From positions 186,001 through 250,000 of the forward strand of contig NZ_FNIV01000001.1 in the NCBI RefSeq assembly GCF_900104135.1: a stretch of 64,000 nucleotides of DNA, in the 5' to 3' direction. The notes under the pieces are model-generated. The model was not told the DNA's origin, ran no database searches, and was given only the letters and a program-made list of their open reading frames with translations. Below are positions 42,126-51,564 of the stretch, one piece after another; position 1 is the stretch's first letter; every line of letters begins with the position of its first letter. Source of the DNA: Halomonas shengliensis (lineage in GTDB: Bacteria; Pseudomonadota; Gammaproteobacteria; Pseudomonadales; Halomonadaceae). The translations under genes and the position numbers were made by a program.

Positions 42126-43289
42126 ATGCGCCCTGACACCCCGCCACCGCCCGCGGCCGCCCCCCTGTGTCGCGCGGTCTCGCGCCATGCCGACCCCGAG
42201 GCCGCCGTGGCCGAGCTGGGCGAGGCGCTCGACCACCCCGCGCTCGGCGGCGTGCTCTTCTTCTGCAGCGCCGACTATCCGCTGGAGGGCCTGTCGCGGG
42301 CCCTGCGGCACACCTTCGGCGAGCTGCCGGTGGTGGGCTGCACCACCGCCGGCGAGATCAGCCCGAGCGGCTACGAGCGCGGCTGCATCGTTGCCATCGG
42401 CTTCGCGCGGGAGGACTTCGCCGTCGCCACCGCCCTGGTGGCCGACCTCGACCGCTTCGACCTGCTCGCCGCCCAGCGGCTGGTGGACGACCTGCTCGAG
42501 CGCTGTCGTCCGGGGGCCCCGGCGGGCGCCGAGCGCTTTGCCCTGACCCTGCTCGACGGCCTCTCCAGCCGCGAGGAGCAGGTGCTGGCCACCCTGGAGG
42601 CGGCGCTGGGGCGCATCCCCGGCTTCGGTGGCTCCGCCGGCGACGACAACCGCCTCACCCGCACCCATGTCTACGCCGAGGGGCGCTTCCACTCCCAGGC
42701 GGCGGTGGTGGTGATGGTGGCGACCGCGCTCCCCTTCGAGGTCTTCACCACCCACCACCTGCGCCCGCTGGACCACAAGCTGGTGGTGACCCGGGCCGAC
42801 AGCGCGACGCGCCGGGTGCTCGAGCTCAACGCCCTGCCCGCCGCCGAGGAGTATGCGCGCCTGGTCGGCGTGCCGGTGGCGGCGCTGGACGCCGAGGCCT
42901 TCGCCCTGCACCCGCTGGCGGTGCGCATCGCCGATGCCCACTACGTGCGCTCGGTGCAGCGGGTCAATCCGGACGGCAGCCTGAGCTTCTATTGCGCGGT
43001 GGAGACCGGCATCGTGCTCACCGCCATGCATCCTGCGCCCATGCTCGAGCAGCTGGAGGCGGTCCTCGCCGGCCTGGCCGGCCGCCTCGGTGACCCGGCC
43101 CTGGTGATCGGCTGCGACTGCTTCCTGCGCCGCCTGGAGCTGGAGAGCCGCGGCGAGCTGGCGGCGGCCTCGCGGCTGCTGGCCCGGGGCAGGGTGATCG
43201 GCTTCAACACCTACGGTGAGCAGCACCATGGCATGCACCTCAACCAGACTTTCACCGGAGTGGCCATTGGATCCGCGCCGCCCGCCTGA
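42126..43289 (+). CDS. FIST-domain sensory protein
   Basis: The 387-residue protein has FIST N and FIST C domains, a predicted small-ligand sensory module: LGGVLFFCSADYPLEGLSRA, LPVVGCTTAGEISPSGYERG, PGFGGSAGDDNRLTRTHVYA and, at the end, IGFNTYGEQHHGMHLNQTF. FIST proteins are proposed to bind amino acids or similar small ligands and often neighbour signalling genes. There is no signal peptide, so it is cytoplasmic. Its end overlaps the start region of a hybrid kinase, showing that the two work together. Confidence 0.88.
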   Translation: MRPDTPPPPAAAPLCRAVSRHADPEAAVAELGEALDHPALGGVLFFCSADYPLEGLSRALRHTFGELPVVGCTTAGEISPSGYERGCIVAIGFAREDFAVATALVADLDRFDLLAAQRLVDDLLERCRPGAPAGAERFALTLLDGLSSREEQVLATLEAALGRIPGFGGSAGDDNRLTRTHVYAEGRFHSQAAVVVMVATALPFEVFTTHHLRPLDHKLVVTRADSATRRVLELNALPAAEEYARLVGVPVAALDAEAFALHPLAVRIADAHYVRSVQRVNPDGSLSFYCAVETGIVLTAMHPAPMLEQLEAVLAGLAGRLGDPALVIGCDCFLRRLELESRGELAAASRLLARGRVIGFNTYGEQHHGMHLNQTFTGVAIGSAPPA

Positions 43290-44607
43290 GCCCGGCGCCT
43301 CCCCCGAGGCGCTGGCCGCCGAGAACGACCGGTTGCGCCGCATCTGCGCCGCCCTGATAGAGCGCGTGGAGGCGGGCGGCGTGCCCCATGGCGGCCCCTA
43401 CGGCGCCTTCGAGCACTCGGTGCTGCTCGCCGAGCAGGTGCGCGAGCGCACCGAGACCCTGCAGCGCACCCTGGCGGCCCTGGAGCGCTCCCGCGCCGAA
43501 GCGGAGGCCGCCAACCTCTCCAAGACCAAGTTCCTCGCCGCGGTCAGCCACGACCTGCTGCAGCCGCTCAATGCCGCACGGCTCTTCGCCAGCGCCCTGG
43601 AGGGCCAGGCTCTGCCCGCCTCGTCGCGGCGCCTGGTGGGTAGCATCGGACGCTCGCTGAAGGACGTCGAATCGCTGATCGGCAGCCTGGTGGACATCTC
43701 GCGGCTCGATGCCGGGGTGCTCAGGCCAGACGTGGCCAGCTTCCCTGCCGAGGAGCTGCTCGGGGTGCTGGCCGAGGAGTATCGCCAGCTGGCCGCCAGC
43801 CGCGGCCTCGAGCTGCGCTATGTGCCGACCCGGGCGGTGATCGCCTCCGACCTGGCGCTGCTGGCGCGGGTGGTGCGCAACTTCCTGAGCAATGCGATCC
43901 GCTATACCCAGTCGGGACGGGTGCTGCTCGGCTGCCGCCGTCGTTCCGAGGGGCTCGAGATCCTGGTCGGCGATACCGGGCCGGGCATCGCCCCGGCCCA
44001 GCAGCGGCTGATCTTCGAGGAGTTCCGTCGCCTCGGAACGGCCGAGGAGGGCGACAACCGCGGCCTGGGTCTGGGGCTGGCCATCGTCGAGCGCATCGGC
44101 GGCATGCTCGGCCACCCGCTCGGGCTGGTCTCGCGGCCCGGGCACGGTGCGCTGTTCTCGGTCACCGTGCCCTACGGCGAGCGCGCCGCCCCCGGGGCGG
44201 CCGTGCGCGACGAGGCGCCGGAGCCCCTCGCGGGGGCGCGGGTCTGGGTGATCGACAACGACGCCGATATCCGCGACGGCATGGCGGCACTGCTCGGCGG
44301 CTGGGGCTGCCGGGTGGCGTGCGCCGCCTCCCCGGAGGCGCTCTCGGGGCCGGCGCCGGCGGCGCTGCTGGTGGACTACCATCTCGGCGAACGGCGCCCC
44401 GACGGGCTGGCGGTGGCCCGGGGGCTGCGCGAGCGCCATCCCGGGCTGCCGGTGGTGGTGATCACCGCCAACCACGATGCCGCCCTCAAGGCCCACATCC
44501 GCGAGGCGGGCTTCGAGTGCCTGCTCAAGCCGCTCAAGCCATTGCGCCTGCGCCTGCTGCTGGGGGCGCTGCTGGAGGCTCAGCGACCGCGGCGTTCGGC
44601 CCGGTAG
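43267..44607 (+). CDS. Hybrid histidine kinase with C-terminal receiver
   Basis: The 446-residue cytoplasmic kinase (from TTG 43267) has a coiled-coil region (about 45-85), HisKA with SHDLLQPLNAARLFASAL, HATPase with NFLSNAIRYTQSGRV, GDTGPGIAPAQQRLIFEEF and GLGLGLAIVERIGGMLGHPL, and a receiver (VWVIDNDADIRDGMAALL, aspartate in ALLVDYHLGERRPDG, lysine in CLLKPLKP). The start is uncertain: TTG 43267 has CGGAG 8 bases upstream, GTG 43216 and ATG 43228 lie further inside the FIST gene. It resembles ErcS'/NahK-like kinases linked to alcohol oxidation in Pseudomonas. Input probably comes from the FIST protein. Confidence 0.87.
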   Translation: MDPRRPPEPGASPEALAAENDRLRRICAALIERVEAGGVPHGGPYGAFEHSVLLAEQVRERTETLQRTLAALERSRAEAEAANLSKTKFLAAVSHDLLQPLNAARLFASALEGQALPASSRRLVGSIGRSLKDVESLIGSLVDISRLDAGVLRPDVASFPAEELLGVLAEEYRQLAASRGLELRYVPTRAVIASDLALLARVVRNFLSNAIRYTQSGRVLLGCRRRSEGLEILVGDTGPGIAPAQQRLIFEEFRRLGTAEEGDNRGLGLGLAIVERIGGMLGHPLGLVSRPGHGALFSVTVPYGERAAPGAAVRDEAPEPLAGARVWVIDNDADIRDGMAALLGGWGCRVACAASPEALSGPAPAALLVDYHLGERRPDGLAVARGLRERHPGLPVVVITANHDAALKAHIREAGFECLLKPLKPLRLRLLLGALLEAQRPRRSAR

Positions 44608-45260
44608 GCGGCGAGGTCCAGCTCGCCGGCGAGCAGCACCGCCTGCACCCGGCTCTTCACCCCCAGGCGACGCAGGATCGCCGAGACATGGGTCTTCACC
44701 GTGGTCTCGGCGATGTCGAGCTCGCGGGCGATGCCCTTGTTGGAGGCGCCGCGGTGCAGGCGCTCGAGCACCTCGAGCTGCTTGTCGGTGAGGCGCGCCA
44801 GGCGCGTCTCCAGGGAGGCGGGCAGCGAGCGGTCGGTAGCTGGAGCAGGGGACGGGGGCCGGCGCATCACCTGGGGCGGCAGGTAGAGGTCGCCTTCCAG
44901 GATGCGTTCGAGGGCCGCCAGCAGGTCCTCCCGGGGCGTCGACTTGGGGATATAGCCCACCGCGCCGAGCTCGATCGCCTCGAGCACGGTGCGCCGGTCC
45001 TGCTCGGCGGAGAGGATCGCCACCGGCAGCCCGGGCAGGGCCTGGCGCAGTCGCGCCAGGCCCTCGAGGCCGGCGGCATCGGGGAGTCCCAGGTCGAGCA
45101 ACAGCAGGTCGAGGTCGGCCTCGAGCCGTTCGGCCAGCTGCATGGCCTGGGCCAGGCTGTCGGCCTCCAGCAGCCGGCTCTCCGGCAGGCCGGCGGCGAT
45201 CACCGCGGCGATCGCCTCGCGGAACAGCGGGTGGTCGTCGGCGACCATCAGGGTGGTCAT
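44580..45260 (-). CDS. LuxR/NarL-family response regulator
   Basis: The 226-residue protein has a receiver domain ([20 protein letters not shown]; phosphorylated aspartate in [18 protein letters not shown], about residue 56; lysine in [12 protein letters not shown]) and a LuxR-type helix-turn-helix ([20 protein letters not shown], then [20 protein letters not shown]). It resembles ErbR/AgmR regulators of alcohol oxidation. Its 3' end overlaps the kinase gene tail-to-tail by 28 bases. It is divergent from the aldehyde dehydrogenase gene across 133 bases, its likely target. Confidence 0.9.
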   Translation of the reverse strand: MTTLMVADDHPLFREAIAAVIAAGLPESRLLEADSLAQAMQLAERLEADLDLLLLDLGLPDAAGLEGLARLRQALPGLPVAILSAEQDRRTVLEAIELGAVGYIPKSTPREDLLAALERILEGDLYLPPQVMRRPPSPAPATDRSLPASLETRLARLTDKQLEVLERLHRGASNKGIARELDIAETTVKTHVSAILRRLGVKSRVQAVLLAGELDLAAYRAERRGR

Positions 45261-45393
45261 GGGGCTCTCCTGTCCTGGCCCTCCTACCAAGGGAGGAGGG
45301 CGTCTCATGCCACCGGAGTATGTCCCAGATCGTGGTGGCGACCAAGACTGGAGAGGCATAGCGATCATAACCACAACACTCAGGAGCCATGCC

Positions 45394-46914
<1,521 letters not shown>

Positions 46915-47058
46915 GCCCTGGGCTTCGGGGGCAGCGCCGTGCAGGGCCGCTGCCCCCTCAGGACGCATCAGAATGTGCGGCTCCACCGCTTTCGCCCCCT
47001 GGCGAGACATGGTGAGACGGACGTCATCCGGTCGTCCGACCTATCGAGGAGAGACAGC

Positions 47059-48084
47059 ATGGACAACACGATGAAGGCCGCCGTGGTACGTAAGTTCGGC
47101 GAGCCGCTGGTGATCGAGGAGGTGGCGGTGCCGCGTCCGCAGCAGGGGGAGATCCTGGTGAAGGTGGCCGCTTCCGGCGTCTGCCATACCGACCTGCACG
47201 CCGCCCACGGGGACTGGCCGGTCAAGCCCAACCCACCCTTTATCCCCGGCCACGAGGGCGTGGGCCACGTGGTGGCAGTGGGGGCGGGCGTCTCCCATGT
47301 CAAGGAGGGTGACCGCGTCGGCGTGCCCTGGCTCTATTCCGCCTGCGGCCACTGCGAGCACTGTCTCGGCGGCTGGGAGACCCTGTGCGAATCGCAGCAG
47401 AACACCGGCTACTCGGTCAACGGGGGCTTCGCCGACTATACCCTGGCCGATGCTGGCTACGTCGGGCGGTTGCCGGATAGCGTCGGCTTCCTGGAGATCG
47501 CGCCGGTGTTGTGCGCCGGGGTCACCGTCTACAAGGGGCTGAAGATGACCGATGCCCGTCCCGGCCAGTGGGTGGTGATCTCAGGCATCGGTGGCCTCGG
47601 GCATATGGCGGTGCAGTACGCTCGCGCCATGGGCTTCAATGTGGCCGCGGTGGACGTCGATGACGCCAAGCTGGCCCATGCCGAGCGGCTGGGAGCGGCG
47701 GTCACCGCCAACGCCTTGAAGACCGATCCCGCGGCCTACCTGAAGCGCGAGATCGGCGGCGCCCACGGCGCGCTGGTCACGGCGGTGTCGCCCCAGGCCT
47801 TCGACCAGGCCCAGCGCATGCTGCGCCGCGGCGGTACCCTGGTGCTCAACGGGTTGCCCCCCGGCGACTTCCCGCTGCCGATCTTCGACACCGTGCTCAA
47901 CGGCATCACCGTCCGCGGCTCCATCGTCGGCACCCGCCAGGACCTGCAGGAGGCGCTGGACTTCGCTGGCGAAGGCAAGGTCAAGGCCACGGTGTCCACC
48001 GATCGCCTCGACAACATCAACGCGGTCTTCCAGCGCATGATCGACGGCAAGATCGAGGGCCGCGTGGTGCTCGACATGGCCTGA
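47059..48084 (+). CDS. adhP: Zinc-dependent alcohol dehydrogenase
   Basis: The 341-residue enzyme oxidises ethanol or other primary alcohols with NAD. Catalytic zinc ligands are in [19 protein letters not shown] and [15 protein letters not shown]. Structural zinc cysteines are in [20 protein letters not shown]. The NAD-binding Rossmann motif is [20 protein letters not shown], with the NAD-selecting aspartate in [12 protein letters not shown]. Length equals AdhP (336-340). The start at 47059 has GAGGAGAGACAGC upstream. It follows the aldehyde dehydrogenase by 144 bases, so it may have its own promoter. Confidence 0.93.
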   Translation: MDNTMKAAVVRKFGEPLVIEEVAVPRPQQGEILVKVAASGVCHTDLHAAHGDWPVKPNPPFIPGHEGVGHVVAVGAGVSHVKEGDRVGVPWLYSACGHCEHCLGGWETLCESQQNTGYSVNGGFADYTLADAGYVGRLPDSVGFLEIAPVLCAGVTVYKGLKMTDARPGQWVVISGIGGLGHMAVQYARAMGFNVAAVDVDDAKLAHAERLGAAVTANALKTDPAAYLKREIGGAHGALVTAVSPQAFDQAQRMLRRGGTLVLNGLPPGDFPLPIFDTVLNGITVRGSIVGTRQDLQEALDFAGEGKVKATVSTDRLDNINAVFQRMIDGKIEGRVVLDMA

Positions 48085-48107
48085 GTCACGCCATCCGGGA
48101 GGAAGCC

Positions 48108-48138
48108 AAGGGGCGCGACGATCGTCGCGCCCCTTTTT
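48108..48138 (+). terminator. Rho-independent terminator after adhP
   Basis: AAGGGGCGCGACG pairs perfectly with CGTCGCGCCCCTT (48108-48135, a 28-bp palindrome), ending in five T residues. Confidence 0.92.
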
Positions 48139-48202
48139 ATGGTGTTTATGGCGTTTACGACCCGCGCGACTCGACGGCGCCCGCCTGTCAGGCCCGGGGG
48201 CT

Positions 48203-48691
48203 TCACCGCGGTGCGTCTGCTGCGCCCTCGACCTCCTGCAGAAGCCGGCCCAGGCGCACGCCCAGGGCCAGCTCCTCCTCGACGCCGAAAAGGCGGTGGC
48301 GTAGCCGGCCGTGGGCGTCGATCAGCAGCGTGGTGGGGGTGCCCTCCAGCGCCCAGGCGCGCATCGTGCGTGGCCGAGGATCACCGTCGGCGCTGGCGGC
48401 GTCGATGGACACCGGGAAGGTATAGCGGTACTCGGCCAGAAACGCCCCCAGCGCCAGGGACGTCATCGCCGCGTGGTGCTCGAACACGCTGTGCAGCCCT
48501 ATCACCGTCAGCGGGGCGTCGACCAGCAGTCGCGTCACCCGCTGGGCCTGGGGCAGGCCGTGCATGGCGCAGCCCGGGCACAGCATCTGGAAGACATGGA
48601 TCATCACCACCCGGCCACGCAGCATGCCCAGGGTCAGCGGCGTGTCGCAGTTGAGCCAGCGGCTTACCTGCTAGTCGGGCAGTGCGGTCAT
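48203..48691 (-). pseudogene. Redoxin (thioredoxin-like) gene with amber codon 7
   Basis: Read from the ATG at 48691, the protein begins MTALPD and then meets TAG at 48671-48673. The frame continues as QVSRWLNCDTPLTLGMLRG and then a thioredoxin-like domain with the redox motif in FQMLCPGCAMHG. GTPTTLLIDAHGRLRHRLFG follows. The part before the stop and the part after it look like one family, so this is a nonsense mutation rather than an upstream start. A shorter protein could start at the ATG at 48625 (140 residues, MLRGRVV), which still holds the active site but lacks a clear ribosome-binding site. It borders the rearranged region. A sequencing error would also explain it. Confidence 0.7.
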
Positions 48692-48778
48692 GGGCTCGCC
48701 TCGTCAGCGATCGATAGCTTCGTTTCACTATGGACGAGGCGGCGCCCCGGTGCCATGCGGTGTTGCCCACGGGCAGCA

Positions 48779-48871
48779 TCAGCACGCGCCGTCGGCGGCG
48801 GCCAGCCAGCGCCTGGCCAGGCGCAATGCCTGGTCCAGGTCGCCCACCATCGCCAGGCGCCCGGCGCGGCG
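48779..48871 (-). pseudogene. Fragment of a sulP 3' end
   Basis: Positions 48800-48871 match 51589-51660, the coding tail of the intact sulP gene, at about 61 of 72 bases. On the minus strand the fragment keeps frame: RRAGRLAMVGDLDQALRLAR, then RWLA, ending in a stop at 48779. Similarity stops abruptly at 48872. The rest of the gap 48692-48998 has no other gene that I can see. Confidence 0.72.
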
Positions 48872-48998
48872 TTTAGATCGGCGGGCAGCCGCAACTACCT
48901 CTGTTGCTAAGGTGATTTAACTGCATGGTCAGGTTTGCCAGTCGGTCCATAGCGTCTCTTTGAAGGGCTCTGCTGGCAGAGCCCGCTATATGACTAAG

Positions 48999-50390
48999 TT
49001 ATGAGGCTGGGCAAGGAGCACCGACGTGCAGAGCCGCCGCAGACATGGCGGGGATATTCAGCGTGAGCTGACCATTCTCCACCGTGATACATTGCTCTTC
49101 AGCCGCCACGTTTTGATAGCGGCCATCTGCCATATCGGTTTGAAAAGTGTGGGTGAGCGCTTGCTGCTCCCGGTTAATCGCAATAAAGCCCTGGGCTTCG
49201 CGGCTGAAGGCGATTTGATTATGGCCATTATCCCACCAGTGGGTGACCTCTGCGCCGTCGGCTTGTTGGCGAAACGCGACCATATTGGCAATCTCGGGCC
49301 AGCGGTGTTCGCATACCCAGGCTTCCCCACATTGGGCCTCGCCCTGCTGATAGACGGGGGCTTGCGGTGGGCCTTGGTCGCTATTAGAAAAAGCGTAGCT
49401 TGACATGACTTTCGGGTAACCATAAGGCCATGCCAACATAAACATGTTGGCTAAGCGATAAAGCGCGTCATCTCGATGCGTCAAAATATTGCTGCCGCCC
49501 GCACCGTGGCCACGCTGGTTATCGTGGTTGTCGGTAAATACGACGGCTTGTTCGCTCGGCAGCAGGGCAGGCGATTCGCCAAACTGCTGAAGGTTGGCAA
49601 GGGTTTGATTGTTGAAAATATCACCAAGAGACGCGCCGTAGCGAAACTCGGTGATATCCGCCGTGCCTTGATACTCCGTGGCACTGATCGCTTCGCCCCC
49701 TAGGTCAATCACTTCCTGAAAGGCATAAAGCGGAGCGTCTACCTGCGCCAGAATTTCCGCAATATCGCTGGGTGCCATATGCTTGGCTGCATCGATCCGA
49801 ATACCTCTTACACCCAGTGCTGCCAAGGTATCCAAGTAATCCGCAATACGGCTCTGCACGGTGGGGTCGCTCGTGTTCAGATCGGGCAAGCCAACTAACT
49901 GACATTGTCGAACGCTTTCGGCATTTTGCGCATAGTCGCTCTGTTCGATGCCGCAGGGTTCGTGGAAGTCGTCGCGTTGATAATGGGGATAGCTCAGTGC
50001 TTCACTGTCATAAGAGGAGCCTGCAATGCCCTGGCCCTTGCCGTGGGCAACATGGTTAATCACCGCATCCGCATAAACATCGACCCCCGCTGCGTTACAG
50101 CGCTGCACCATATCAGCAAATGCTTCGCTGGAGCCGCTGCGGCTTTCAAGTTGATAGCTGACCGGTTGGTAGCGAGTCCACCAAGCATCACCCTGAATGT
50201 GCTCTTGTGGGGGCGAGACCTGTACGGCTTTAAATCCTTTTGGGCCTAGCCAATTTTCGCACTCCTGGGCAACATCCTCCCACTGCCACTCAAATAAGTG
50301 TACGAACGTGTCGGCGCTAGCAGGTTGCGCGGAAAGCCCTATGCTCAGTGTCGCGCTGGCAGCCAGGGCAACGGAGTATTTCGCAAACAT
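48999..50390 (-). CDS. Secreted alpha-amylase, GH13 (chloride-dependent type)
   Basis: The 463-residue enzyme hydrolyses internal alpha-1,4 bonds of starch outside the cell. A signal peptide (YSVALAASATLSIGLSAQPASA) is followed by a mature start ADTFVHLFEWQWEDVAQECE, as in the Pseudoalteromonas haloplanktis enzyme. GH13 regions are all present: DVYADAVINHVA (I), GIRIDAAKHMAPSDI with the nucleophile aspartate (II), AFQEVIDLGGEAISATEYQG with the acid glutamate (III) and VVFTDNHDNQRGHGAGG (IV). The start at 50390 has AGGTGAT 3 bases upstream. Codons are visibly richer in A and T at third positions than in neighbours, so recent transfer is likely. It resembles AmyH of Halomonas meridiana. Confidence 0.93.
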   Translation of the reverse strand: MFAKYSVALAASATLSIGLSAQPASADTFVHLFEWQWEDVAQECENWLGPKGFKAVQVSPPQEHIQGDAWWTRYQPVSYQLESRSGSSEAFADMVQRCNAAGVDVYADAVINHVAHGKGQGIAGSSYDSEALSYPHYQRDDFHEPCGIEQSDYAQNAESVRQCQLVGLPDLNTSDPTVQSRIADYLDTLAALGVRGIRIDAAKHMAPSDIAEILAQVDAPLYAFQEVIDLGGEAISATEYQGTADITEFRYGASLGDIFNNQTLANLQQFGESPALLPSEQAVVFTDNHDNQRGHGAGGSNILTHRDDALYRLANMFMLAWPYGYPKVMSSYAFSNSDQGPPQAPVYQQGEAQCGEAWVCEHRWPEIANMVAFRQQADGAEVTHWWDNGHNQIAFSREAQGFIAINREQQALTHTFQTDMADGRYQNVAAEEQCITVENGQLTLNIPAMSAAALHVGAPCPAS

Positions 50391-50526
50391 GAGATCACCT
50401 TTGTTGGCATTGTTGCTCATAACATGACGGTATGCAGGGTGACTCAAATCCTCCTCGCGAGCCTGTTAAGGGGCGTAGATAAGAGGAGGAGGGCGCCTAC
50501 TTGTGGAAAACGTCAGTAATAGGGGG
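50391..50526. other. Promoter-side gap of the amylase gene
   Basis: The 136 bases between the amylase start and the TauE fragment are AT-richer than the flanking chromosome. They hold GAGGAGGAGGGCG at 50482-50494 but no open frame that I can support. The amylase promoter should lie here. Confidence 0.4.
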
Positions 50527-50688
50527 CTAGCTCACGGCCTGCCACACCAAGTTAACCCCCACTAAGAACATGGCCAGAATGACTAAGCGGTAAAACAGCT
50601 TTTCATTGACGCGACTCTGTAGCCAGAGGCCGTTACGCACCCCGATCCAAGCAACGGGCACAATCAGCAGCGAGGCCCAGGCGGAACC
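50527..50688 (-). pseudogene. 3' fragment of a TauE/SafE (TSUP) transporter gene
   Basis: The minus strand reads GSAWASLLIVPVAWIGVRNG, then LWLQSRVNEKLFYRLVILAM and FLVGVNLVWQAVS, then stop at 50527. This is the C-terminal 53 residues of a sulphite-exporter TauE/SafE-type membrane protein, with two half membrane segments. The rest of the gene is absent; homology ends exactly at the IS boundary at 50689. Confidence 0.75.
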
Positions 50689-51204
50689 TGTCAACCTGAT
50701 TCAGACAGCTTGTTAAAAATTAATGTCGATTTCGTCGCGGTGTCGCTTGCCACCGGCAGGGTCGGGAAGTTCACCACGCTGTAGGGTGCCGGGTCGTCGT
50801 CATCGGGCTGTACCGGATTGATCGAGACGCTGGCCGGCGGCATCGCCACTTTGGGGCGCCCGCGCGCGAACCGCTCGGGATGCGCCTCGAAGCTGTCATC
50901 GAGCGCTCGCTGGCGGATCTCTGCAATCTCGCGGTATCGGCCAGTGAAGACCTGCTCTGGCGTGAAGCCAGCCAGCCCGCTGTGATGGTGCTGCAGGTTG
51001 TACCAGTCGACGTAGGCGCTGTACCACTGCCGGGCATGGACGATGCTCTCGAAGCGCCCGGGATAGTCGGGCTGGTACTTGCTGGTCTTGAACTGGCTTT
51101 CGCTGAACGGGTTGTCATTACTCACCCTCGGGCGGCTGTGGCTGCACGTCACCCCCAGCTCCCCCATGAGGTCCAGGTAGCTGCGTGCGATCATCGGCGA
51201 GCCT
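50689..51204 (-). mobile_element. IS3-family element remnant
   Basis: The left end, at 50689, begins TGTCAACC next to the TauE fragment and matches the TG...CA ends of IS3 elements. The right end is missing. The internal open frame (stop at 50691) encodes the C-terminal part of the OrfB transposase: SHSRPRVSNDNPFSESQFKT, with the last catalytic glutamate in FSESQ, then WYSAYVDWYNLQHHHSGLAG. The N-terminal DDE part is missing and the sequence runs directly into creA. The element can no longer move by itself. Confidence 0.85.
50691..51194 (-). pseudogene. IS3-family transposase OrfB, C-terminal part
   Basis: This open frame of 167 codons begins with an ATG that is really internal: upstream in-frame codons give GSPM, the position of the DRGSPM motif in complete transposases. 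About the first half of the protein, with the first two catalytic aspartates, is lost. The C-terminal 70 residues after FTPEQVFTGRYREI (charged, with PKVAMPPASVSINPVQPDDD) are as in some full-length members. Confidence 0.85.
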
Positions 51205-51532
51205 CCACGCTCTTGGAGCGGCGGTAGAGCAGCTCGCCGCTCGGCGAGGTGTCGATGTCGGCCAGCATGTCCGGCGTGATGGGGCCGGTCTGGCGGCAGG
51301 CGAGGCTGCTGTCGGAGGGATCCGCCAGGTCCAGGTCGGCATCGATATTGCTGAGGTGGCAGGTCACCCCGGGGATCTTGGGGTCCGTGAGGCTCTCGAT
51401 CTTGATGTCCTTGGTCGTGAACAGGCCCAGGGAGACGTCGCCGACCTCGTTGTCGCTGTCGCAGCCGGCGAGCAGGAGCGAGGTGGCGGTCAGGAGCAGG
51501 GCGAACAGGGAGCGGCGGCGAGCGCGTGGCAT
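51191..51532 (-). pseudogene. creA: creA lipoprotein gene truncated by the IS remnant
   Basis: The open frame of 113 codons has a lipoprotein signal (LLLTATSLLLAGC, lipobox LAGC) and then the CreA pattern: DIKIESLTDPKIPGVTCHLS, DPSDSSLACRQTGPITPDML and GELLYRRSKSVE. CreA is normally about 150-160 residues. Here the last 35-40 residues are missing and the frame runs into the IS3 remnant, ending after three foreign codons. The function of intact CreA is poorly known. Confidence 0.8.
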
Positions 51533-51564
51533 GGGGTGTCCTTCAGGGATCGCGCGGGTTTCCA

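Noticed and set aside
51191-51204. A fusion protein of creA and transposase
   Set aside because: The two coding parts are in different frames; the creA frame stops after three codons past the junction.
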